In this document: positions 14,646 to 22,586 of the stretch, one piece after another
Layout: every line of letters begins with the position of its first letter
Numbering within the stretch: position 1 is the first letter of the stretch
Assembly (NCBI GenBank): GCA_002711995.1
Contig: PASN01000022.1
Location: 1-50,875 of the forward strand
Origin: Halobacteriovoraceae bacterium
GTDB lineage: Bacteria > Bdellovibrionota > Bacteriovoracia > Bacteriovoracales > Bacteriovoracaceae
Length of the DNA stretch: 50,875 nucleotides
Reading direction: 5' to 3'
Position numbers and translations under genes: made by a program
Notes under the pieces: generated by a model
What the model was told of the DNA's origin: nothing
What the model saw: the letters and a program-made list of their open reading frames with translations, nothing else
The model's database searches: none

Positions 14646-15350
14646 TTAGTACAAGGCAGGCGTTCTTTCTTTGAGGATTCTTTCACTTACTTCCTGGGCA
14701 ATTCTCCCAATTACATAAGGGGCTTCTTCTCTCATGTTTTCTTCACCATGAAGAAAACCAAGAAGGTGAATCCACTCATGAACCAAATTGTTCACCATTT
14801 GAGGAGCTGAATATTTAGAGTAAAACTTGTAGTTTATTTTAATCCATTCGCTTGAGCTTGGATTGGTTGAGCCTATAACTTTTCTGCACCAAATTCCGGC
14901 CCTCTCCCACCAAGAACACTTTTTAATCCAGCTGTAGATGTTCATCTCACCATAAGTGCCGGGTAAGGCGGCTTCATCGCCTCTCATTAGAACATTATAA
15001 ATGTCCTCATTTGAAAGCCTTTCTGCCTTATTGTTCCAAAGGTAGTTTTTTTGGAAAAGTCTTTTTCCATCACTTCTTCTGTAAGAAAGAACTTTATGTT
15101 TGAATTCTTCGCTATTGAGAGTCTCCTCTAAAAGGGATACTGCAAGCTCAAATTTGGCCTGTTGACCTATGGAAAGCACAGAGTAATGTGTTTCTTCGGG
15201 AACAACTCTTAAGTAACTCTCATCAAGCTTTTCTCTAGGTACTACATAGTTTGGATCGAAATCTAAATAGGCCTCAACCCCATCGTGCATGGTAGCAAAA
15301 GCTGGTGAAGTCAAAAGCCACGTCATGGCCAGAACAAACAACCTCTTCAT
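14646..15350 (-). CDS. Exported metzincin-like zinc metalloprotease
   Basis: A 234-residue protein with a signal peptide (ending SPAFA) and the extended zinc site HEWIHLLGFLH at about residues 191-201. This matches HExxHxxGxxH, where three His bind zinc and Glu activates water. The domain before it is helical and contains a two-cysteine segment (KKCSWWERAGIWCRK). A methionine turn is not obvious. AAGGAGAG precedes the ATG. It probably acts in the periplasm or outside the cell. A second exported protein with the same motif lies at 20255-21811. Confidence 0.75.
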   Translation of the reverse strand: MKRLFVLAMTWLLTSPAFATMHDGVEAYLDFDPNYVVPREKLDESYLRVVPEETHYSVLSIGQQAKFELAVSLLEETLNSEEFKHKVLSYRRSDGKRLFQKNYLWNNKAERLSNEDIYNVLMRGDEAALPGTYGEMNIYSWIKKCSWWERAGIWCRKVIGSTNPSSSEWIKINYKFYSKYSAPQMVNNLVHEWIHLLGFLHGEENMREEAPYVIGRIAQEVSERILKERTPALY

Positions 15351-15436
15351 AAACTCTCCTTATGGAGAGCATTTCGACCAAACTCAACCAGACCTGAGAG
15401 TTCAGGGGCGTCTTAGAAAAATATTCCTGGACTTGA

Positions 15437-15907
15437 TTAATTCTTTTTATTGAGGTGAGTTAAGAGATTTTGACAGCAGTCCTCCAAAATATCCAAGACT
15501 AGCCCAAAACCATCCTGTCCCCCAAAGTACGGGTCAGGAACAAAGTTTAATTCTGAATTTGAGCTATAGTCGGTAAGTTTGAAGACTTTATGCGCATGTT
15601 CTTTGTCAGGATCAAGCTTTGTCACATTTTTGAAATTTGAGTCATCCATAACTACTATCTGATCAAAAATATCAAAGTCTTTTTTAACAAATTGCCTTGA
15701 TATTGAAGGCACCGAAATTCCTCTAAGTCGCGCCTCCTCGATCATTCTAGGATCAGCATTGTCCCCTGTGTGAAAGGCGCTTGTGCCTGCAGAGTCAACC
15801 TCGAAGTGTTCCGAAAGCCCTTTAGCCTCAACCAGCTTTAAAAAGACTGCTTCAGCTGCGGGTGAGCGACAAATATTGCCAAGACAAACAAAAAGAATCT
15901 TAGTCAT
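15437..15907 (-). CDS. Low-molecular-weight protein tyrosine phosphatase
   Basis: A 156-residue cytosolic phosphatase with the active-site P-loop CLGNICRS (Cys8, Arg14) near the N-terminus, VDSAGTSAFHTGDNADPRM, and the general-acid DPYFGG near residue 127. It dephosphorylates tyrosine (or protein arginine) residues. In capsule loci such enzymes (Wzb) reset the BY-kinase, but this one overlaps cysS by eight bases and is some 16 kb from the polysaccharide genes, so its target is unknown. Confidence 0.92.
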   Translation of the reverse strand: MTKILFVCLGNICRSPAAEAVFLKLVEAKGLSEHFEVDSAGTSAFHTGDNADPRMIEEARLRGISVPSISRQFVKKDFDIFDQIVVMDDSNFKNVTKLDPDKEHAHKVFKLTDYSSNSELNFVPDPYFGGQDGFGLVLDILEDCCQNLLTHLNKKN

Positions 15908-17366
15908 TTAATATGACTCTCCACCCTCTAGATTGTCCATCACTGAGCTCAACTCCAAGTCCTGCAAGTTCATCGCGGATTTGATCTGCGGCTTCCCAAT
16001 CCTTGTTTTCACGTGCCTTATTTCTTTTGGCCACAAGCTCTTCAACTTTATTCTTGTCGATATTTTTTAAACGGATTGAGACTTCGTCCAGCTTGTTAAT
16101 CATTTCCGAAGGCTCTTCATTAAATAGCGCACTCATGTCGCCGTAAGTTTTCATCCAAGAAATAAACATTTCAGAGCAGCCTTTATGGACTGGGTTTCTT
16201 TTCTTTTTATTGCCAAACCCAAGAGCGTTAAACGTTCTTACCCCTTCAAAGATAAGTGAAATAAACTCTGCGGTGTTGAAGTCATCGTTTAAGGCCTTTT
16301 TAATTTTTGAATCAAGGGCTTCAAGCTTCTTTTTAAAACCATTGTCTGGCTGTCCCTCAGCATCTACCATCTTCACAGTTTCACTAGCGAGCTCAAGCGC
16401 ATTGTAGATTCTATTGAGTGCCGCAATTACCTGAAGCACCCTATCATCGCTTACAGAGAAAACAGTTCTGTAGTGGGCCGATAAAAACATATATTTAAGA
16501 ATCTCAGCATCATAAGTTTCCATAAATGAGCGGGCCGTCATAATATTTCCAAGAGACTTGCTCATCTTTTCATCATTCATATTGATAAAATTGTTATGGA
16601 CCCAATAGTTACAGTACTTACAACCTGTGCAGCCTTCGCCCTGAGCAATCTCGTTTTCATGGTGTGGAAAGATTAAATCAATTCCTCCACCATGAATATC
16701 GATAGTACCCTTAAAGATTGCTTGAATCATGGCACTACATTCAATATGCCATCCCGGGCGCCCTTTGCCCCAAGGAGAATCCCAAGAAAGTCCTTCACCT
16801 TCTTTGGCCGGTTTCCAAAGAACAAAGTCATGAGCGTCGCGCTTTCTCTGATCGACTTCAACCCTATGGCCTTCATCAAGCTCATCAAGTTTCTTTTTGG
16901 AAAGCTGCCCATAATTCTCGAAACTTTTCACAGAGAAAAAGACTTCTCCGTCCACCTCATACGCCTTTCCATTTTCAATAAGCTTTTGAACGCTTTCAAT
17001 GATATGTGGAATATGATCAGTAACCTTTGGATTGTGATCATGAGCTCTTAGTCCCAAGGCCTTAAAGTCTTTTTCAAATTCGGCAATGTACTTTTCGCTT
17101 ATCTCACTTGGAGGAACTCCCTCCTCATTTGCGCGTTTAAGGATCTTGTCATCAACATCGGTGTAGTTGTATGCCATCTCAACTTTGTAGCCTATATGCT
17201 CCATCCAGTTTCGCATTAGATTGAATGTGATTGGCCCTCTAAAGTTTCCAATATGCAAGTAATCGTAAACGGTCGGCCCACACAGATAAAGCTTAACTTT
17301 TCCCTCTTCAAGGGGAACAAACTTTTCTTTCTTGCCACTCATTGTGTTGTATACCGATAACGCCAT
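15900..17366 (-). CDS. cysS: Cysteinyl-tRNA synthetase
   Basis: A class I aminoacyl-tRNA synthetase of 488 residues. The zinc-binding LYLCGPTVYDYLHIGN contains the HIGH-type motif (HIGN, about 38-41), and KMSKSLGN is at about 265-272. GWHIECSAM and HHENEIAQ add further zinc and ATP-site residues, and a helical anticodon-binding C-terminus follows. Length is normal. It is the third gene of a four-gene minus operon (DUF2797, B-box-like protein, cysS, phosphatase). Confidence 0.97.
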   Translation of the reverse strand: MALSVYNTMSGKKEKFVPLEEGKVKLYLCGPTVYDYLHIGNFRGPITFNLMRNWMEHIGYKVEMAYNYTDVDDKILKRANEEGVPPSEISEKYIAEFEKDFKALGLRAHDHNPKVTDHIPHIIESVQKLIENGKAYEVDGEVFFSVKSFENYGQLSKKKLDELDEGHRVEVDQRKRDAHDFVLWKPAKEGEGLSWDSPWGKGRPGWHIECSAMIQAIFKGTIDIHGGGIDLIFPHHENEIAQGEGCTGCKYCNYWVHNNFINMNDEKMSKSLGNIMTARSFMETYDAEILKYMFLSAHYRTVFSVSDDRVLQVIAALNRIYNALELASETVKMVDAEGQPDNGFKKKLEALDSKIKKALNDDFNTAEFISLIFEGVRTFNALGFGNKKKRNPVHKGCSEMFISWMKTYGDMSALFNEEPSEMINKLDEVSIRLKNIDKNKVEELVAKRNKARENKDWEAADQIRDELAGLGVELSDGQSRGWRVILND

Positions 17367-17379
17367 TAACCGCTCCTTA

Positions 17380-17958
17380 TTAGGCCATGAATGAAAGTTC
17401 TTTTTGTATATAGTCGCAATCTTCCTTGCGGGCTATTATAACTGTGAACGCTTCTATTTCGTCATTTTGAACATTAATTTTATAGTGTCCCTGCACTATC
17501 ATTGGAAGTGAGTTCTCTTCCCAGAGACAACGCTTAACTTTAACCAATCTATCAACCGCGTCTTGTGACACCTCTGCATTGGCCATCATCGCGACCTCAA
17601 CCCACTCACTATCCAAGTATAGGTCTAGAAACTTTTTAGCAACCTTAATATCTTTCTGTTTAGTTAGACAGTGCTCGCAGTAGGCCTCTCCAGAAATTGC
17701 GCAGTGCCCGGTCGCCACCTGATCTTCATGGTCCACACAGTAAAGGCCTGTCTTCAGCTGAGTTCTTATTGACTTTAATACATCTGAAGGAGCTTTGGGC
17801 CTTGTCTGCAGGACTTCGGGTTCTTGAGCGTCTTTTTTAGGTTCGTTCTTTTGCTCTTGAAGCTTGAGATATCTATGCCCAGTCCAAACTAGAAGTCCGA
17901 TGACGCCAATTAGCGCCAGCAACAAGACAATTACCAAAGTTAAGAGCAAATTTTCCAT
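17380..17958 (-). CDS. Membrane-anchored protein with B-box-like cysteine/histidine cluster
   Basis: A 192-residue protein with one N-terminal membrane helix (residues 3-26), a charged Pro/Glu/Lys linker, then a zinc-ligand-like cluster: C-x2-H, GHC, YCEHC at about residues 74-97. The order resembles a short B-box zinc finger. A C-terminal alpha/beta domain of about 90 residues follows (VEVAMMANAEVSQDAVDRLV..FTVIIARKEDCDYI). The soluble part should face the cytoplasm if the helix is a signal anchor with the N-terminus out. Function is unknown; it lies 13 bases upstream of cysS. Confidence 0.65.
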   Translation of the reverse strand: MENLLLTLVIVLLLALIGVIGLLVWTGHRYLKLQEQKNEPKKDAQEPEVLQTRPKAPSDVLKSIRTQLKTGLYCVDHEDQVATGHCAISGEAYCEHCLTKQKDIKVAKKFLDLYLDSEWVEVAMMANAEVSQDAVDRLVKVKRCLWEENSLPMIVQGHYKINVQNDEIEAFTVIIARKEDCDYIQKELSFMA

Positions 17959-17970
17959 GATCGAATTCGT

Positions 17971-18765
17971 TTAAAAATCTAGTGTGATCTCATACCCTTG
18001 ATGCTTTCGCATATTCAACGCTCCGCAATCAAATATAAGGTACTGACCTTTAATTCCCAACAAAGTTGATTCTATCACAGGTTTTTTAAGAAGGTTTAAA
18101 GAAGTAACTTTCTCCGGATACTTTATGGCCGGATACTCAAAGGATAAGACTTCTTCATCAATTTTTTTAGCGCCGTGTCTATTTATAAGCTCGTCAAATT
18201 CTTTGAAGACTGTTTCTCTAGCGGCGACCAAATCAATTTCATCATTGTCATTTTTAAGCATCCTTCGCCAATTGGTTTTATCTCCAAACTTTTTGGCGAT
18301 TTCAATCTCGATAAGCCCTGAAGTTCTTCTATCTTTGACTTCTAAAATAGGAAGAGCGAAAACTGCCCCCTGATCCATCCATCTATGAGGAACATTTACC
18401 TTCCTTGTAATACCCACTTTTAGCTGGGAAGAGTTTGCTAAATAAATTATATGCGGCTGAAGACAATGCTTTTCTCCCCACTCTGGATCTCTGCATGTTC
18501 CATTGGAGTAATGACAAAGCTCAGGCTTCACAATACATGTGTCACACTCTGGAAGGGTTACAAACGACTCCCATGAGTAACCTTGTCCATAGGACTTCTT
18601 GATCTTTTTGCCAGTATCTATACAGTAGATGTTTTGGGTGAATTCAAGCTTAAGCTCTTTTCCAACAAGCTCATTCAACTCAACCACTTCCTCACCTAGT
18701 TTTAGAGAGTATTTTACGGTTTCTTCATGCTTGGTTCCAAGCTTGCTTATGGTTCCCTTAATCAT
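17971..18765 (-). CDS. DUF2797 family protein
   Basis: A 264-residue protein. The ATG at 18765 (MIKGTISKLG) has GGAG upstream; a longer start would translate the folE2 terminator. Visible family features are a cysteine cluster (CDTC...CHYSNGTCRDPEWGEKHCL, about residues 90-122) and PHIIYLANSSQLKVGITR...HRWMDQGA at about 124-157. The latter looks like a GIY-YIG-type nuclease core (YLA..KVGIT). Its biological role is not established. It is the first gene of the cysS operon. Confidence 0.8.
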   Translation of the reverse strand: MIKGTISKLGTKHEETVKYSLKLGEEVVELNELVGKELKLEFTQNIYCIDTGKKIKKSYGQGYSWESFVTLPECDTCIVKPELCHYSNGTCRDPEWGEKHCLQPHIIYLANSSQLKVGITRKVNVPHRWMDQGAVFALPILEVKDRRTSGLIEIEIAKKFGDKTNWRRMLKNDNDEIDLVAARETVFKEFDELINRHGAKKIDEEVLSFEYPAIKYPEKVTSLNLLKKPVIESTLLGIKGQYLIFDCGALNMRKHQGYEITLDF

Positions 18766-18786
18766 ATATTGCTCCAAAAAATACCA

Positions 18787-18829
18787 TAAAAAAACTCCCG
18801 AACTCACGAAGTGAATTCGTGGCGGGAGT
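18787..18829 (-). terminator. Rho-independent terminator of folE2
   Basis: On the minus strand ACTCCCG pairs with CGGGAGT around an inner CGAA/TTCG hairpin, followed by seven T. It lies 30 bases after the folE2 stop and just before the DUF2797 start, and so separates the two units. Confidence 0.88.
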
Positions 18830-18858
18830 CTATTTAAGATTAAATTTGTCTTAAAGTT

Positions 18859-19839
18859 CTAGAAAATTGTATCAGCTCTAAGCCCGCCTTGTACACCTTT
18901 ATAGATTACAGCTGCAGCGTTGTGGCTGTGAAGCGACTCAATATGCTCTAGTTGAACTAGCCAATCAAGAATCACATGCTCATTAGCGTTGAAGGACTTG
19001 TAAACACGCTTAGTTGCATGCTCAACAAACATTGGGTGTGCTCCATTAAGGATAGCAAACGCTTGTTCATCCAGTCTCTTAACAAGAGATTGAGTCTCAG
19101 TTGGGATAGCAAGTTTTAAAAGTCTTACAAGATCCTCAACATAAAATTCTTCATCAGGGTTAATTTTAACTTTTGCCGTAAGCTTGCTTCGTTGACTGTG
19201 AGGTACTCCAATACCGCTCCCCTCAGTTGTTTTGCCTTCAGCAAATTCTTTCTCATATTGCTTGGCCATTGAAAGAGAACATGGGCAAGTTGAAGAGTAT
19301 TCGTACGTCATTGTTAGAAAGTATTCAAAGCCACGCTCTTCAGTTTCAACAGCTTCGATTTCCACAGGGTAGTATTGCCATCCCCAATTTTCACTTTTTA
19401 GAGACTTTTGCTTAACCGGGTAGTTGAACTTAAGCTTTAAAAATGCTTTTTCAATGAGGTCTTTGTCCGTCTCATCTCTAAGCTCTTCTCTGTATCTGGC
19501 CATAATGGTTTTTAAAGTATCCACATTCATTGGAGACTCTAAAGACTCCGCCTGAAGAATCGAACAAAGGCGGCTCATGCTTACGCCATTTTTGCTTTCA
19601 TTCAAAGATACGTACATAGCTGCTTCAGCATCATGAGATCTAGTTTCCCCGTATTTATTGTTAATAATTACAGGTAGGCGAAATCTATTTATCCCTACTC
19701 GAGGGATAGCAATATTGTCGTTGCTTGGCAGCTTTTGAAAGTCATTAAGACCTGATTTGTCTTTGAGATCGCACTGCATTACATCGTCTATAACTTTATT
19801 TTTAAGTGAGGCAAATTCACTGTAAGTCTGATCCATCAT
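18859..19839 (-). CDS. folE2: GTP cyclohydrolase FolE2 (type IB)
   Basis: A 326-residue enzyme converting GTP to dihydroneopterin triphosphate for folate (and possibly modified tRNA bases). Family motifs are clear: the catalytic YSSTCPCSLSMA, GVPHSQRS and LNGAHPMFVEHA. I choose the ATG at 19839 (or the next codon, also ATG) with TTGGAG upstream; the in-frame extension to 19917 has no support. Type IB enzymes are not strictly zinc dependent, unlike FolE, so they suit low-zinc conditions. It is monocistronic with its own terminator. Confidence 0.93.
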   Translation of the reverse strand: MMDQTYSEFASLKNKVIDDVMQCDLKDKSGLNDFQKLPSNDNIAIPRVGINRFRLPVIINNKYGETRSHDAEAAMYVSLNESKNGVSMSRLCSILQAESLESPMNVDTLKTIMARYREELRDETDKDLIEKAFLKLKFNYPVKQKSLKSENWGWQYYPVEIEAVETEERGFEYFLTMTYEYSSTCPCSLSMAKQYEKEFAEGKTTEGSGIGVPHSQRSKLTAKVKINPDEEFYVEDLVRLLKLAIPTETQSLVKRLDEQAFAILNGAHPMFVEHATKRVYKSFNANEHVILDWLVQLEHIESLHSHNAAAVIYKGVQGGLRADTIF

Positions 19840-20040
19840 AATCTTGTTCTCCAATTTAGCCGCCTGTTTTAGCATACTTATACAATACAGGCAAAGTGTA
19901 GGCCACAAATAGGGCAAATTCCCCCTTATTTTAAACCACCCGTTTCGAATTGACCACCCAAAAACGCCAAAACCCTATGTATAAAGCCGACTTACACGGT
20001 TTCATTTACTTTGAATGCCTTTTGAGAGATAAGTAGGAAA

Positions 20041-20289
20041 ATGAAAAAGCTAATCTAAACAATAATAATATTTCCAATCAGACTGTACCAATACGCTATC
20101 TCCCCGCTCTTAGGAAGCAATTGTCGCTTCTACCCAAGTTGTAGTGCATATGCGATTGAGGCCATTGAGAAGCTGCCTCTATACAAGTCAATACCTAAAG
20201 TTATTTGGAGAATTTTAAGATGCCATCCATTTAGCGCTGGCGGAAACGATCCTGTTAATCCAGGACATCACTCTTTAAAAAAGCATTGA
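20041..20289 (+). pseudogene. yidD: yidD (membrane insertion factor) interrupted by in-frame TAA at codon 6
   Basis: The frame reads MKKLI, stop (TAA 20056-20058), then [19 protein letters not shown], continuing open for about 77 codons. The YidD signature is intact: [35 protein letters not shown], with three conserved Cys. YidD assists YidC in inserting membrane proteins. A ribosome site (TAGGA) precedes the ATG, and no ATG, GTG or TTG lies between the TAA and the conserved core. So the gene is either broken by an AAA-to-TAA change, started at a rare codon (ATA/ATC), read through, or contains a sequence error. It stands away from the usual rnpA-yidC setting, and its end overlaps the convergent protease gene by 35 bases. 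Confidence 0.75.
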
Positions 20290-21811
20290 TTTCGGCCTTA
20301 AGAGGTATATATTCGGCACTCTCCTCTACATGCCTTAATAGGCCTTTTAACAAAACAAGACTCTCGTCTACTCTTTGAACAGATGTGCTCATAGAACTGT
20401 GAACACGTGACCTCAACAACTCTCCAACTTTAAGATTAACTAGTTCGTTGTAAGCCTTTTTTTCATCTCCATCCACAACAAAGGTTTTAAAAAACTTGGC
20501 AAAAGAGTCATTAAAAAGCTTTTCGCCAGTCTTGCCCTCCCATGTCTCACCAGCTTTGACCTTCCATTTTTTCCTTAGGGATTCGTCTTTAATTAACGGT
20601 AACAACTCACCCGCAAGTGACTTTCCAAACCTGCCTTCGTTTACAAAAAAGTATTCGAGCAAACTTGATAAGCGTCTGTCATTCCAATCAATCTTTTTGT
20701 TTTTACTCAGCACCAAGTGACGAAAAGCATAGGACTGTCTCTTACCTTCATACAATGCAAGGTCTTCCATATAGCGCTCATCGGTATTGCTTTCATAGTC
20801 TCCTGCGCACAATCTACAAGCAACATTTCCATCATCCACGATATCACGTTCCCTAAGCTTTCCCCCACTAAAGCAACACCCTTCACAAGTGTAGGCCATA
20901 TCAAGTCCAACATTGTGGGAGTAGCCCATATTGTGAATCATTTCATGAAAAATACTTCCCTGAAATTCCTCATCTTCAAAACTGTGATTGCCACTTTTAA
21001 TGCCCCCCCAAAAGCCAGACTTAAAATTTGGGTTCAAGATTACAAAGGGGTGATTCAACTGATGCTCTCCATAACCTTTATAAGGAGCTGTTGAGCCAAC
21101 TGCTGTTACTCCCTCCCACTTCAAGCTTTTCTCACCACATGCAATCTCGGTATTGGCAGCACCGTTTTCATAATGGATCTTAAACATATCTAAAAGATTA
21201 AAAAGCTCTATCCTTTTTGGAGATTTTTTATGTTTGTTTCCTAGCGTGGCAAGACACCTCATGCCTCGTTTTACAGTTTCTTTGGCATGCTCATTAAAAT
21301 CTTCTGAGTCAAAGTTTTTATAACAACTCTTATGGATACTTAGATTGTAGTCAATATTGGTAAAATCATTTCTAGAGTGATTTAGAATTTGAGTGAAACT
21401 ATTTGTGAAGTTTTCAAAAAAGCTTATTGTTTGATCCCGAACCTGCACGCAATCTTTAGCTTGGGCCTGAAGAAGATCTCTACTCTGCTTGCTTTCTATT
21501 TTATAAGTATCGCCATGCAAACGGGAGGTCCACACAACTATTTTCTCACCAACAACTTTTGCCTTCTTCTCAATTTCAAACGTGCCATCGTAGTCAGAAT
21601 CTATCTTCGTAACATATGAATACCCCTCAACAGAGAAGTCTTGAATGAAGTCGAATTTCCCATCCAAATTGTAATCAATTTTTCTAACGCTGATCTCTTC
21701 ACCTACATAAGTGAGTAGGAAGTCTGTATGCCCGTCTTTGTTTTGATCAAACTTAAAAGTTTTTCCAAATATAGAGAAGGCCAATGTAAGAGTTAAGACT
21801 AGTGTTTTCAC
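20255..21811 (-). CDS. Large exported metzincin-like metalloprotease with calcium-loop repeats
   Basis: A 518-residue protein (GTG start) with a short signal peptide. Three EF-hand/dockerin-like calcium loops follow ([30 protein letters not shown]; about residues 22-85). A central domain bears [11 protein letters not shown] at about residues 288-298 (HExxHxxGxxH zinc site), followed by a cysteine-rich segment (CEGCCFSG and [10 protein letters not shown]). The C-terminus is helical. It is likely secreted and degrades protein outside the cell or in a prey periplasm. It shares only the zinc motif with the protease at 14646-15350. Confidence 0.75.
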   Translation of the reverse strand: MKTLVLTLTLAFSIFGKTFKFDQNKDGHTDFLLTYVGEEISVRKIDYNLDGKFDFIQDFSVEGYSYVTKIDSDYDGTFEIEKKAKVVGEKIVVWTSRLHGDTYKIESKQSRDLLQAQAKDCVQVRDQTISFFENFTNSFTQILNHSRNDFTNIDYNLSIHKSCYKNFDSEDFNEHAKETVKRGMRCLATLGNKHKKSPKRIELFNLLDMFKIHYENGAANTEIACGEKSLKWEGVTAVGSTAPYKGYGEHQLNHPFVILNPNFKSGFWGGIKSGNHSFEDEEFQGSIFHEMIHNMGYSHNVGLDMAYTCEGCCFSGGKLRERDIVDDGNVACRLCAGDYESNTDERYMEDLALYEGKRQSYAFRHLVLSKNKKIDWNDRRLSSLLEYFFVNEGRFGKSLAGELLPLIKDESLRKKWKVKAGETWEGKTGEKLFNDSFAKFFKTFVVDGDEKKAYNELVNLKVGELLRSRVHSSMSTSVQRVDESLVLLKGLLRHVEESAEYIPLKAEINAFLKSDVLD

Positions 21812-21842
21812 ACCAAACTTATCGGATTTTTCTAGCTCTGAC

Positions 21843-22421
21843 TTAAGTTTCTAAAATATGCCTAAAAGTAACGTTTATCCTAGGTTCTGTAGGCCTTGAA
21901 GTTTTCGAAATTCCGTGCTCCCATTCATGCTGACAAGTGCCTCCCATCACAAGAAGGCTTCCATTTTTCAAAGAGATGCTGACTTTAGAGGACTTATCCT
22001 CTTTTTTACGAAACTTAAACACCCTTTCCGCCCCTAAGCTAAGAGAGGTAACCACAGGGTTTGAGCCAAGTTCTTTCTCATTGTCCCTATGCCAGCCCAT
22101 GTAATCGCTTCCATCTCTGTATTTGTTAATCAGGCAGCTGTTAAACAACTCACCTGAGACAGCTTCAACTTTCTCTTTAAGCTCTAATATTGTGCTAGTC
22201 CAAGGAGTTGGTTTCAAGATTAATCCTGAGTACTTATAGGGCAGATCACTCTGCCAGGAGATTAGCCTGGGCTGAGGTACAAGCTTTCCAAATATCTTAA
22301 TACTTTCCTGACGCCATAAAAGCTCTTTATCCAGCCTATTCAACAAGGATCTAGATTCTTCCTGTTCAATAAAATTTGGAAAGTAAAAGGCATGGGCCTG
22401 GCCACTTAAAAGGTTGTTCAT
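21843..22421 (-). CDS. AlkB-like Fe(II)/2-oxoglutarate dioxygenase
   Basis: A 192-residue enzyme of the ALKBH2/3-like group that oxidatively removes alkyl groups from bases. The iron ligands are visible as H111-R-D113 (MGWHRDNE) and H169 (EWEHG), and the 2-oxoglutarate arginines as R181 and R187 (RINVTFR). The FPNFI and PQPRLISWQSD segments match the substrate lid. The ATG at 22421 has AAGGAGAG directly upstream, so the longer start is rejected. It is monocistronic and close to the divergent ART-like gene. Confidence 0.9.
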   Translation of the reverse strand: MNNLLSGQAHAFYFPNFIEQEESRSLLNRLDKELLWRQESIKIFGKLVPQPRLISWQSDLPYKYSGLILKPTPWTSTILELKEKVEAVSGELFNSCLINKYRDGSDYMGWHRDNEKELGSNPVVTSLSLGAERVFKFRKKEDKSSKVSISLKNGSLLVMGGTCQHEWEHGISKTSRPTEPRINVTFRHILET

Positions 22422-22474
22422 CTCTCCTTTTCTACCACACAAGAGAATTCGTTAAAACTGTTTAAAGTTTTGAC

Positions 22475-22514
22475 ACCCGTTTTAAATCCATACGTTTAAT
22501 TAAATTTAACGGGT
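22475..22514. promoter_or_regulatory. Inverted repeat upstream of the 596-residue exported protein
   Basis: Seven-base arms ACCCGTT and AACGGGT, separated by 26 bases, sit in the 165-bp divergent gap between the AlkB-like gene and the ART-like gene. It could be an operator or a structured leader. There is no U tract in either direction. Confidence 0.35.
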
Positions 22515-22586
22515 TCTTAGAGTTAATTGTAGACTCGTCTACTTGGAATACTATTTGCAATTGATTAACTACGGTAAATTTTTATT

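Noticed and set aside
15437-15907. Assignment of the tyrosine phosphatase as Wzb of the polysaccharide locus
   Set aside because: It is fused by overlap to cysS and is about 16 kb from the locus, which itself has no active BY-kinase to act on.
16210-17051. Plus-strand frames inside cysS
   Set aside because: They are out-of-frame shadows of a well-conserved synthetase, with no ribosome sites or family features.
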